NCBI GenBank assembly: GCA_023269335.1
Contig: JAHFTM010000096.1
Location: 1-7,052 of the forward strand
DNA: 7,052 bases
From: Chlamydiia bacterium
GTDB lineage: Bacteria; Chlamydiota; Chlamydiia; Chlamydiales; FEN-1388
Direction of reading: 5' to 3'
The translations under genes were made by a program, and so were the position numbers. How positions within the stretch are numbered: the first letter of the stretch is position 1; each line of letters begins with the position of its first letter. Shown piece after piece: positions 1 through 6,425 of the stretch. The notes beneath the pieces were generated by a model. The model saw only the letters and a program-made list of their open reading frames with translations. It had not been told where the DNA came from and made no database searches.

Positions 1-278
1 TTTCTGACTATTGTTATAAAGTCTCCATCCTCCATAACTGCGTTTGCTGATTTTCGTAAGCTAATTGTGAGCATCTTTTTGAAATTGCCAAGAGGCACAA
101 GCTTGCTTGCTCTCACTTTCCCAGGAGAGCTAGAGGGCTCTGTCTTTTGTAAAACAGCTGATTGAACGGTGCCAACAAGTTTGGCTCCTGCGCCACCTTT
201 ATCATCGATCAGATTCCTCATTGATTCTCTGTTCGGATATGCTCTATCGGCCCCCTGACCCTGTTCAATCGACGCCAT
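1..278 (-). CDS. N-terminal part of an unrecognised protein, cut by the window edge
   Basis: An ATG at 278-276 opens a reading frame with no stop through 92 codons to the left edge, so the gene continues outside the window. A strong Shine-Dalgarno sequence, GGGGGAG (285-291, minus strand), lies 6 bases upstream and supports this start. The visible protein begins MASIEQGQGADRAYPN. It is hydrophilic up to about residue 60, with a Gly/Ala patch at 29-32 (GGAG) and a Ser/Pro patch at 48-53. A more ordered basic stretch follows (KLVPLGNFKKMLTISLRK, about 59-76), then an acidic segment EDGDF. There is no signal peptide, membrane segment or cysteine. I do not recognise the family. A flexible polar N-terminus would be compatible with a type III secreted protein, but that is only a guess. 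The reading frame and start are well supported; the function is unknown. Confidence 0.72.
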   Translation of the reverse strand, partial: MASIEQGQGADRAYPNRESMRNLIDDKGGAGAKLVGTVQSAVLQKTEPSSSPGKVRASKLVPLGNFKKMLTISLRKSANAVMEDGDFITIVR

Positions 279-284
279 AAAAAA

Positions 285-291
285 CTCCCCC
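285..291 (-). promoter_or_regulatory. Shine-Dalgarno site of the left-edge gene
   Basis: Read on the minus strand this is GGGGGAG, followed by six T and the ATG at 278-276. It is an unusually G-rich site in AT-rich surroundings and is the main reason for accepting the truncated gene and its start. Confidence 0.6.
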
Positions 292-468
292 AGTAGTATC
301 GTGTTATAAGCGTATATATAAAGTATTTATTTTAAACACGAAAGCAAATTTCTAGCTTTTCCTAAACATGTAGTAATAACTATCACTACATTTTCGCTAT
401 AATCAATGCAATTTAGTAAAAAAGGCTATCTCAATGTCATCAAAATTACCTGGCATCACTCATCGTAC

Positions 469-497
469 TTTCACAATGCACACATGACATGTATAAA
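469..497 (+). promoter_or_regulatory. Candidate promoter for the exported NTF2-like gene
   Basis: TATAAA (492-497) is a good -10 match. A weak -35-like TTTCAC (469-474) lies 17 bp upstream. Transcription would begin near 504, leaving a leader of about 60 bases. The palindrome ACATGACATGT (482-492) overlaps the left end of the -10 box and could be an operator. This is a consensus match by eye only. Confidence 0.33.
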
Positions 498-553
498 TTG
501 CTCTAGACAACAACAAAAGTGCTCACTACTGTAACAATTTTAACCATTCACCT

Positions 554-559
554 AAGAGG
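554..559 (+). promoter_or_regulatory. Shine-Dalgarno site that decides the start at 567
   Basis: AAGAGG lies 7 bases before the ATG at 567. The longer frame from the GTG at 519 has no such site, and its extra 16 residues would sit in front of a normal signal peptide. The ATG at 570 is a second, less well spaced possibility. Confidence 0.6.
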
Positions 560-566
560 TGTTGTT

Positions 567-1034
567 ATGATGTTGAGTTTCATTGCACGAAAAGCTACAC
601 GTGTTTGTACTCTCGGTTTAGTCAGCTCACTTGTGGCACTTGGAGTAGTAGGAACAAGTCAGAACGCATATGCAGAAGAAACGTTTCACACTCCCACAGA
701 ACAGCTCGCTAAAAAACTTGTGAAGCGCTTTTGGACGGCTGTGAAACATCAACATGTCCACGCCTATTCCAACTTACTCGCCCCTCAATTTCAAGGAATG
801 AATATCTCAGGATCTTTTACTAGAAGCCAGCAGATTTCTGGGCTCAAAAACCTTACACTAACAAAATTTAAAATCTCACAACTCGTTGCATCACGCCATA
901 ACGATGCTCTTGTCGTCACTTATAATTTTACTGCTAAAGGCAAACATGTAGTCAGTGGCCCATCCATGGATATTTGGCAAAGACAGGGGCGTCACTGGAA
1001 GCAAATCAGCCATACTTATGTGCCTTATCCGTAA
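567..1034 (+). CDS. Exported NTF2-like (SnoaL/DUF4440-type) protein
   Basis: The 155-residue product has a classical signal peptide: a basic start (R8, K9, R12), a hydrophobic core at about 15-29, and a likely signal peptidase I site AYA|EE after residue 36. C14 is not in a lipobox, so a soluble periplasmic or secreted protein is more likely than a lipoprotein. The mature part, about 46-152, has the layout of an NTF2-like domain: a first helix with FWTAVKHQHVHAYSNLLAP, then strands with a QFQGM turn, ALVVTYNF, MDIWQRQGRHWKQISH and a closing strand. The WxxxxGxW-like ending is typical of DUF4440/SnoaL-like proteins. Such domains form a cone-shaped pocket or dimer and have many roles, so the substrate is unknown. 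The start is set by AAGAGG and the signal peptide. The gene ends 4 bp from the end of the convergent TPR gene. Confidence 0.8.
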   Translation: MMLSFIARKATRVCTLGLVSSLVALGVVGTSQNAYAEETFHTPTEQLAKKLVKRFWTAVKHQHVHAYSNLLAPQFQGMNISGSFTRSQQISGLKNLTLTKFKISQLVASRHNDALVVTYNFTAKGKHVVSGPSMDIWQRQGRHWKQISHTYVPYP

Positions 1035-1038
1035 TAAA

Positions 1039-2385
1039 CTATATAAGAAACTGCTCGATAGCATTCTCTTCTGATCTTTCCTGAATGACTTTCTGCAGTT
1101 TTTTCACGGCATTTTTGTTATTCGGATCAAGCGCAATTGCTTTTTCATACAAGCTTTGCGCTTCTTCACTGCCTACTTTTTCATGATTACGAAGAGTGCC
1201 TAACATCTCATAGCTCACTGTCCAGCTTGGCTTTAAAGCTATAAGATTTTTGAAATGTATTTCTGCTAAATCAAACTGCATCGCATCCATTGCAAACGTG
1301 CCAAGCTGCATATGTGTAAATGCATTACTAGGATTTAATTCTAAGGCAAGTTTACATTGAAAATAAGCTTCATCATGCTTTTTTTGCATTCTGTAAACAT
1401 CTGCAAGCCTCGATCTGACAAAAGAATTGTCATAACCACATGTGATAGCCGCTTCAAAATACTTTTGCACCTGATCAAGACTCTTTTCTGTCACATCTTC
1501 ATTGATCATCTCTTTACGAAGACTATTTCCTAATAATGCAAGCACACAACCATTTTCAGGCGCTAGCCTTTGAGCTGCCTGGAAATGCTGTATCGCCTTT
1601 TTGTTTTGATCCATTTGCTTATAGATCTCACCAAGTACAGTATGGATAGAAACTAAATCCATGCAATACCCAAGATTTGCCCTCAGTCGAACAAGAGCTG
1701 TGTCTTGCTGTAAAAAATCTTCGAAGAGTCTCTGTATTTCTATATCCTCTGGTTGTTTTCCAAGTGCTTTTGAAAATAGAGCATAAGCCTCTGCTTGCAA
1801 TCCTTTATGCTGACAAAGACAAGCAAGCGATGTCCAACTAAAAGTACAGGATCGATCAATCTCAAGAGCGCGCATAAGAAACTTTTCAGCATTTTCTAAG
1901 TCACCATTTATTCTAGAAATATTTCCTAGCTCTGAAAGCGCAAATGCATCGTTTGGGTCATCTACTAGCATCTGTTCGCAGATGTCAAGTGCCCAACTAG
2001 TTGACACACACTTATTAAAAAGTAAAAACTTTCTAGCAGCAGTGACATTCGGTGATTTTTCACAGGACCCAGCGAGCACTATAGCCTGTTCAAAAAGTGA
2101 GCTTTCTTTACCGAATGAATTAAAATGGACAAAGCCAATTTTTTTATCTCTTACAATGAAATAATGTACTTTTTCATATGTCTTTTCGAATGCTTGTAAA
2201 GCAACTCCATCTACTATAATACTCGCACCATCATTTTTAACTACCAAGGCAACTATGTAAGGACGTGGCAATTGATGAAATAGATGTCCATCCATGAGAC
2301 TTTGAACTGTTTTTTTTGTGAGTGGACAAACAACATTATGAACACTTTCAACTCGAATTTGTATTGAAATAGAATCTGTACTCAT
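1039..2385 (-). CDS. TPR-repeat protein with unrecognised N-terminal domain
   Basis: The product is 448 residues and has no signal peptide or membrane segment, so it is probably cytosolic or delivered by another route. Residues 1 to about 125 form a compact domain I do not recognise, with predicted strands such as YIVALVV (43-49) and VHYFIVRDKKIGFVHF (73-88). From about 145 there are tetratricopeptide repeats with the usual G/A/Y/P pattern: about 147-178 (ELGNISRINGDLENAEKFL), 180-212, 246-277 (LGEIYKQMDQNKKAIQHFQ), an irregular one at 279-315, 320-352 (LADVYRMQKKHDEAYFQ), 354-386 and 388-422 (YEKAIALDPNN). A non-TPR stretch at 213-245 separates the first two. TPR arrays bind peptides or partner proteins, and chlamydiae use them in type III secretion chaperones among other things. 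This protein is much longer than those chaperones, and its partner is unknown. AAGGTG precedes the start. Confidence 0.82.
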   Translation of the reverse strand: MSTDSISIQIRVESVHNVVCPLTKKTVQSLMDGHLFHQLPRPYIVALVVKNDGASIIVDGVALQAFEKTYEKVHYFIVRDKKIGFVHFNSFGKESSLFEQAIVLAGSCEKSPNVTAARKFLLFNKCVSTSWALDICEQMLVDDPNDAFALSELGNISRINGDLENAEKFLMRALEIDRSCTFSWTSLACLCQHKGLQAEAYALFSKALGKQPEDIEIQRLFEDFLQQDTALVRLRANLGYCMDLVSIHTVLGEIYKQMDQNKKAIQHFQAAQRLAPENGCVLALLGNSLRKEMINEDVTEKSLDQVQKYFEAAITCGYDNSFVRSRLADVYRMQKKHDEAYFQCKLALELNPSNAFTHMQLGTFAMDAMQFDLAEIHFKNLIALKPSWTVSYEMLGTLRNHEKVGSEEAQSLYEKAIALDPNNKNAVKKLQKVIQERSEENAIEQFLI

Positions 2386-2420
2386 ATCAACTACACCTTA
2401 TTTTTAATAATTAGTTGATA
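2385..2420 (-). promoter_or_regulatory. 9-bp inverted repeat around the TPR gene's ribosome binding site
   Basis: TATCAACTA (2385-2393) and TAGTTGATA (2412-2420) are perfect inverted copies separated by 18 bases. In the TPR mRNA the hairpin's 3' arm runs into the A of the start codon, and the Shine-Dalgarno AAGGTG (2394-2399) lies in the loop next to that arm. It could therefore control translation. The right arm also forms a second palindrome, TAGTT-GAT-AACTA (2412-2424), so a protein-binding operator is an alternative. Confidence 0.42.
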
Positions 2421-2598
2421 ACTATAAACAAAACAGACTTTAATTAATAGAAATATTTTATTTAATAAAATTATTAATTTACATATAATCATTCCTTTAT
2501 CACTCTAAGTTTTTGGCTTAGTTGTCACTATTCCTGCCATTTGTGAATAAATAGACTGTGCTCTACAATGACGATTTTAGGAGTGGGAGGAAATCAGT
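2386..2598. other. Very AT-rich divergent promoter region
   Basis: This is the spacer between the divergent TPR and clpB genes. 2401-2500 is about 88% A+T, built from TTAAT/ATTAA blocks. A minus-strand TATAGT (2421-2426) is a possible -10 box for the TPR gene, but no convincing -35 accompanies it. A 5-bp inverted repeat, CTAAG-TTTTTGG-CTTAG (2505-2521), lies directly upstream of the clpB -35. No CIRCE (HrcA) element was found by eye. Confidence 0.5.
2522..2551 (+). promoter_or_regulatory. Candidate clpB promoter
   Basis: TTGTCA (2522-2527) matches the -35 consensus at five of six bases. AATAAA (2546-2551) follows after 18 bp and matches the -10 at four of six. Transcription would start near 2558, about 40 bases before clpB. 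This looks like a housekeeping-sigma promoter with a weak -10 box. Confidence 0.42.
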
Positions 2599-5193
2599 AT
2601 GGCACAGCCTAATTTTACAGAAGCCGTTGCCACGGCTATTCAAGCAGCTTTTTCAAAAGCAGAAGAGCTACATCACACCGAAGTGAGCGATGCTCATCTT
2701 CTTTACGGTTTTTTACAAGAAACCCAAGGCTACTTTCAAACCATTTTAAAAACCTTACAGCTACCTGCGAAAGAGCTTTCTCAAAAAACAGAAAGCTATC
2801 TGAGCACACTCCCTACCTTTACTGAGCCTCAGCCCCCAACCCCTGCCCGCTCGCTGCAAAACCGTATCCAAGAAGCTCAAAGCATAGCTAAAGAGTTACA
2901 TGACAGCTACCTCAGCTCAGACCACTTCTTTCTTGCCTTTTGGAAAAATGGAGGCGAACCCTTTTCTAGCTTTAAAAATAGTCATCCGCTATCTACAAAA
3001 GAAGTAGAACAAGCTATTCAAAACATTCGAGGCTCAAATCATATGGATTCACCTACAGCAGAATCAAATCTACAAGCACTAGAAAAGTATTGCAAAAACT
3101 TAACAGAGCTTGTCAAGAAAGGTAAACTTGACCCTGTTATCGGTCGCGATGAAGAGATTAGAAGAACGATTCAAGTGTTGAGTCGCAGAACAAAAAATAA
3201 CCCCATGCTCATCGGTGATCCTGGCGTTGGAAAAACAGCCATTGTAGAAGGCCTTGCACACAGAATTGTACAAGAAGATGTTCCTGATTCACTCAAAAAC
3301 AAACAGCTTTTTGCACTCGACATGGGTAGTCTTGTCGCTGGAACAAAATTTCGTGGCGAGTTTGAAGAGCGCCTGAAAAACATTTTAAAAGAGGTAGAAG
3401 AAAACGAAGGCAAAACCATTCTCTTTATCGATGAGGTGCACACGCTTGTTGGCGCAGGAGCAGCTGAAGGAGCAATTGACGCTGCCAATCTTTTAAAGCC
3501 AGCACTTGCCCGTGGTACACTTCACTGCATTGGTGCTACAACGCTCAATGAGTACCAAAAACATATCGAAAAAGATGCTGCACTAGAGCGCAGATTTCAA
3601 CCTATTGTAATCACTGAACCCACTGTCGAAGATGCTATAGCTATTTTGCGAGGGCTAAGGGAAAAGTATGAAATCTTCCATGGTGTACGAATTACAGAAG
3701 GTGCCATTCATGCCGCAGTACTACTTTCTGTACGCTACTTACCAGACCGCAGACTACCTGATAAAGCAATCGATTTGATTGATGAAGCAGCAAGCTTAAT
3801 TCGCATGCAGTTAGATTCCAGGCCACTGCCAATAGACACAAAAGAACGAGAGCTCGCATCTTTGATCGTCGAACAAGAAGCACTGAAGCGCGAAGATACG
3901 CCAAGCGCCCGCCAAGAGGTCAAAAAACTAGAAGCAAAAATTGCTAATATCAAAGAAGGACTTTCTGTCTTAAAGCAGGAATGGGAGCAGGAAAAGGGAC
4001 TGATTCACTCAGTAAAAGAAAAAAAAGATAAGCTTGAGCGTTTGCGCTTCCAGGAAGAAGAAGCTGAAAGAAAATCAGAGTATCAAAGGGTTGCAGAGGT
4101 ACGCTACAGCCAGATTCCAGCACTGCAAAAAGAAATCGAAGAAGCTGAAAAAAAGCTGCATGAAAAGCCAGCAAGACTTTTACAAGAAGAAGTTGATGAA
4201 GAACTGATCGCTCATATCGTTTCTAAATGGACAGGCATCCCAGTACAAAAAATGCTGGCAAGTGACGCTGAAAAGCTACTGCATCTTGAAAAAACACTAG
4301 ACGCGCGCGTTATAGGACAAGAATTTGCCATCAAAGCGGTATCAGAGGCTATACGTCGATCAAGAGCAGGATTGAGCGATCCAGGAAGACCTATGGGGGC
4401 CTTCTTGTTTCTGGGACCAACGGGTGTAGGTAAAACAGAGCTTGCTAAAGCCTTGGCAGAGCAGCTGTTCAACCAAGAAGATGCCATTATTCGCCTTGAT
4501 ATGTCTGAGTATATGGAAAAGCATTCGGTGTCAAAACTCATCGGCTCACCACCTGGCTACGTAGGCTACGATGAGGGTGGACAGCTCACAGAAGCACTAC
4601 GTCGCAGACCCTATTCTATTGTGCTCTTTGATGAGATTGAAAAGGCAAATCATGATGTCTTCAATATCTTATTGCAAATATTTGATGAAGGGCGGATCAC
4701 GGACAGTAAAGGAAGAACCGTCAACTGTAAAAATGCTCTCTTTATCATGACTTCAAATTTAGGCTCTGAAATCCTTCTACAGCGCCAAGAGGCTGGTGCA
4801 AAACTTGATAAAAAAGAGGAGATCATGACTCTGCTTGCACCAATTATCAAAGCGCATTTCAGGCCAGAGTTCATCAACCGTTTAGATGACATACTCCCCT
4901 TCTTACCGCTGAAGCGTGAAGACATGGAAAAAATTGTGACTATTCAGCTCAACCGCTTGAATCGCAGGATGCTAGAGCGTAACATAACGCTAAGTTGGAA
5001 AAAAGAGGTACTAGAGCTTTTAGCTGAGGAAGGCTATGATCCACTCTATGGAGCACGGCCTTTAAAACGCTTGATTCAACAAAAGGTCGTTAACTTATTG
5101 TCCGATGCCATCTTAAAAGGTGAAATTCAGGATACTGACAAGCTGACTTTAATCTGTAAAGAGGGTGAAATTCGTTACACTAAGGCAAAATAA
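2599..5193 (+). CDS. clpB: ATP-dependent chaperone and disaggregase ClpB
   Basis: ClpB hexamers pull polypeptides out of aggregates through a central pore, working with DnaK in the cytosol. The 864 residues are close to the usual length (about 857 in E. coli). Domains in order: N-terminal Clp repeat domain (1-145); first AAA+ module with Walker A GDPGVGKT (206-213), Walker B LFIDEV (275-280) and arginine fingers R331/R332; coiled-coil middle domain (about 410-525), the mark of ClpB as opposed to ClpA or ClpX; second AAA+ module with Walker A GPTGVGKT (606-613), Walker B VLFDEI (675-680), pore loop GYVGY (653-657), arginine finger in FINR (R761) and sensor-2 GAR (818-820). There is no ClpP-binding IGF loop. 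All ATPase residues are intact. The first pore loop has F251 (GTKFRGEF) where E. coli has Y. GGGAGG lies 8 bases before the start. The sequence is chlamydia-like. No clear terminator follows. Confidence 0.98.
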   Translation: MAQPNFTEAVATAIQAAFSKAEELHHTEVSDAHLLYGFLQETQGYFQTILKTLQLPAKELSQKTESYLSTLPTFTEPQPPTPARSLQNRIQEAQSIAKELHDSYLSSDHFFLAFWKNGGEPFSSFKNSHPLSTKEVEQAIQNIRGSNHMDSPTAESNLQALEKYCKNLTELVKKGKLDPVIGRDEEIRRTIQVLSRRTKNNPMLIGDPGVGKTAIVEGLAHRIVQEDVPDSLKNKQLFALDMGSLVAGTKFRGEFEERLKNILKEVEENEGKTILFIDEVHTLVGAGAAEGAIDAANLLKPALARGTLHCIGATTLNEYQKHIEKDAALERRFQPIVITEPTVEDAIAILRGLREKYEIFHGVRITEGAIHAAVLLSVRYLPDRRLPDKAIDLIDEAASLIRMQLDSRPLPIDTKERELASLIVEQEALKREDTPSARQEVKKLEAKIANIKEGLSVLKQEWEQEKGLIHSVKEKKDKLERLRFQEEEAERKSEYQRVAEVRYSQIPALQKEIEEAEKKLHEKPARLLQEEVDEELIAHIVSKWTGIPVQKMLASDAEKLLHLEKTLDARVIGQEFAIKAVSEAIRRSRAGLSDPGRPMGAFLFLGPTGVGKTELAKALAEQLFNQEDAIIRLDMSEYMEKHSVSKLIGSPPGYVGYDEGGQLTEALRRRPYSIVLFDEIEKANHDVFNILLQIFDEGRITDSKGRTVNCKNALFIMTSNLGSEILLQRQEAGAKLDKKEEIMTLLAPIIKAHFRPEFINRLDDILPFLPLKREDMEKIVTIQLNRLNRRMLERNITLSWKKEVLELLAEEGYDPLYGARPLKRLIQQKVVNLLSDAILKGEIQDTDKLTLICKEGEIRYTKAK
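3029..3045 (+). promoter_or_regulatory. Possible internal translation start within clpB
   Basis: GAGG (3029-3032) lies 10 bases before an in-frame ATG (3043-3045, codon 149). This is the junction between the N-domain and the first AAA+ module. E. coli ClpB has an internal start at codon 149, which gives a short form without the N-domain. The site here may do the same. Confidence 0.35.
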
Positions 5194-5250
5194 GAGTAAG
5201 CCTAAATAGTTAGTAATAAAATGAATTCCACTACCAATCATAATATATAA

Positions 5251-5303
5251 ATAATTATTTAATTATATTGATTAAAAATTATTTAATGTGATAATTATTT
5301 TAT
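5251..5303. repeat. Three AT-rich repeats upstream of the 103-residue gene
   Basis: AATTATTTAAT occurs at 5253-5263 and 5277-5287, with a variant AATTATTTTAT at 5293-5303. The 10-mer ATAATTATTT recurs exactly at 5251 and 5291. The surrounding 80 bp (5241-5320) contain only 5 G or C. They sit just upstream of the likely promoter and could act as UP-like or nucleoid-protein sites. At this composition some repetition is expected by chance. Confidence 0.5.
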
Positions 5304-5309
5304 TATAAG
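5282..5309 (+). promoter_or_regulatory. Candidate promoter for the 103-residue gene
   Basis: TATAAG (5304-5309) matches the -10 consensus at five of six bases. A weak TTTAAT (5282-5287) lies 16 bp upstream. The leader would be about 20 bases, ending in the AGGAG ribosome site. In DNA this AT-rich, -10-like words are common, so the call is tentative. Confidence 0.3.
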
Positions 5310-5334
5310 ATAAACTATAAAAGGAGAGCCCGCT

Positions 5335-5646
5335 ATGAGTAACAACAATCTAGATCTTAAAAGCCAAGCCTACACTCTGAAAGTTCAAGAAGGCAAACTA
5401 AACTGTGAACCATGTGGCAATAAAGGTAGTTTTGATAATAACATTAATGAAACTATCAACAGCTGCAGCAATATGTGCAATTTTTTGAAAACGCATAATA
5501 TGTGTTCAAAAGAGAACCTCTCTGTATTGAAAACAGTGATTACGCAAGTAGGCTCTCAAGCAAAGGCCTCTCATCAAGTAACTCCTGATCTAAAAAAGAG
5601 AGCTGAAAAAACACAAAAAAATATTTGTGATCTGAAAGCCGCATAA
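5335..5646 (+). CDS. Small six-cysteine protein of unknown function
   Basis: I do not recognise this 103-residue protein. AGGAG (5322-5326) sits 8 bases before the ATG, and an AT-rich promoter-like region lies upstream, so the gene is credible. The N-terminal 60 residues are polar and rich in Asn. They hold five of the six cysteines: C24 and C27 (NCEPCGNKG, a CxxC knuckle), C44 and C48 (CSNMC), and C57. The sixth is C98. The second half (59-101) is Lys-rich and probably helical. There is no signal peptide or membrane segment. Four cysteines in two pairs could bind zinc or an Fe-S centre, or form disulfides, but no known metal-binding fold is recognisable. The gene lies 141 bp behind clpB and probably has its own promoter. 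It converges on the 228-residue gene with a 17-bp gap and no hairpin terminator between them. Confidence 0.72.
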   Translation: MSNNNLDLKSQAYTLKVQEGKLNCEPCGNKGSFDNNINETINSCSNMCNFLKTHNMCSKENLSVLKTVITQVGSQAKASHQVTPDLKKRAEKTQKNICDLKAA

Positions 5647-5663
5647 TTTTAAAAAGGCTGGAG

Positions 5664-6350
5664 TCATGTTTTTGTCATGTAGTTGTATATTCCGTCAGCT
5701 AAGCGATAAATCGTATAACCTATGACAAGCTCTTTGACGTCTTTTACAGTGCCTCCACAAGCATAACTCGAGGCATAAAGACTCGCACCCATTTGAAGCG
5801 CTGTTGTCAGCCACGAAGCACCGATAGCCGCAAGCAACACTTGTGAAACTAGGGTATCGGTAGCTATAGCTACTACAAGTGCACTCGATGGCATAATATC
5901 CAAAGAGTCCAACCCTGCTTGTCCGCAGGCAGAAAACTCCGCTAATGTTTCACCAGAAAATTGCTGAGTAACCATCTCTTTTATTGCAGTGATGGTAGTG
6001 TTGCCTGCTAAAGTTAGGTTCATCGTCATAAACTGCTGCGGAAGCTTTTGAATATCTTTCAAACAATACACTGCTTTTACTCCAAGATTCACACAGGACC
6101 CACTTGTTAACTGGTTGGAAGCAGAACCACAAAAGACGCTAGCTACCTTTCCTACACCCCAAACAAGCTTACTAAAAGCCCAACTTGCACAGCTCTTTTT
6201 GGAAGCTGCAGGCGGCACACTTGGCGGCTGTTGTGCAACTGGAGCACTACTTGGTAGTCCCAACGGCTTGTTTTGATGTTGGAGAGATAGTACAAGGGAA
6301 CACTCACAATTTGGACAAGGAATAGTTACTGTTTTAGCTGCTGTCGCCAT
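5664..6350 (-). CDS. Cysteine-rich protein with CPNC motif and long hydrophobic region; possible membrane protein
   Basis: This 228-residue protein is not recognised. The start is supported by GAGG (6357-6360, minus strand), 6 bases before the ATG. The N-terminus has C12-P-N-C15-E-C17, half of a zinc-ribbon-like knuckle, then a Pro/Ala/Gln/Ser linker (29-50). A weakly hydrophobic segment follows at about 54-75 (WAFSKLVWGVGKVASVF), then a mixed helical middle. A long, almost uncharged segment spans 155-200 and could form two membrane helices, about 157-176 (ALVVAIATDTLVSQVLLAAI) and 178-197. The tail is amphipathic and ends KT. Nine cysteines are spread along the chain. There is no N-terminal signal peptide. 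In chlamydiae, two close hydrophobic helices without a signal peptide characterise Inc proteins of the inclusion membrane. That is an inference here; a small cytosolic or inner-membrane protein is equally possible. Confidence 0.72.
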   Translation of the reverse strand: MATAAKTVTIPCPNCECSLVLSLQHQNKPLGLPSSAPVAQQPPSVPPAASKKSCASWAFSKLVWGVGKVASVFCGSASNQLTSGSCVNLGVKAVYCLKDIQKLPQQFMTMNLTLAGNTTITAIKEMVTQQFSGETLAEFSACGQAGLDSLDIMPSSALVVAIATDTLVSQVLLAAIGASWLTTALQMGASLYASSYACGGTVKDVKELVIGYTIYRLADGIYNYMTKT

Positions 6351-6425
6351 ACCGCACCTCTTTCTTTATTTGTTTTTAATAATTACAAAATAGTGTGACA
6401 CCCACTTAAAAAGGAGTAAAATAGT
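6351..6425. other. Short divergent spacer between the 228- and 56-residue genes
   Basis: Both genes must be controlled from these 75 bp. I could not place a convincing -35/-10 pair on either strand. TTTTTAATAATTA (6373-6385) is identical to 2401-2413, which is also just upstream of a minus-strand gene's ribosome site (the TPR gene). Confidence 0.4.
6412..6416 (+). promoter_or_regulatory. Shine-Dalgarno site of the 56-residue gene
   Basis: AGGAG is followed by 9 bases and the ATG at 6426. It matches the AGGAG used by the 103-residue gene and is the chief evidence that the short frame is translated. Confidence 0.55.

Larger units (their letters stand above)
279..566. other. Divergent intergenic region with palindromes
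   Basis: This 288-bp stretch separates two divergent genes, so it must carry promoters for both. It contains a 7-bp inverted repeat, ATGTAGT (368-374) and ACTACAT (385-391), with a smaller TAGT-AATA-ACTA palindrome (371-382) nested inside. It also contains ACATG-A-CATGT (482-492), which touches the proposed -10 box of the right-hand gene. A 17-codon frame at 434-487 follows an AAAGG but has no other support. No RNA gene is evident. Confidence 0.5.

Noticed and set aside
434..487. 17-codon leader-peptide-like frame with AAAGG upstream
   Set aside because: It is very short, has no regulatory codon bias, and lies upstream of the best promoter candidate, so it may not even be transcribed with the gene.
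519..566. GTG start 48 bases upstream of the exported protein gene
   Set aside because: It has no ribosome site, and the extra 16 residues would precede a normal signal peptide. The ATG at 567 has AAGAGG at good spacing.
1982..2164. Plus-strand 60-codon frame inside the TPR gene
   Set aside because: It is antisense to a clear protein-coding region, with no ribosome site or recognisable product.
2505..2521. CTAAG-TTTTTGG-CTTAG as a CIRCE/HrcA heat-shock element for clpB
   Set aside because: The arms are only 5 bp and do not match TTAGCACTC-N9-GAGTGCTAA. It is kept only as an unnamed small inverted repeat.
3171..4925. Several minus-strand frames of 70-109 codons inside clpB
   Set aside because: They are shadows of the conserved clpB coding sequence; their translations are low-complexity Ser/Leu-rich and have no start signals.
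5194..5240. clpB transcription terminator
   Set aside because: Only a 4-bp CTAA/TTAG pairing is present and no T run follows, so no intrinsic terminator can be supported.
5950..6132. Minus-strand 60-codon frame within the 228-residue gene
   Set aside because: It overlaps the longer gene in another frame and lacks its own ribosome site.
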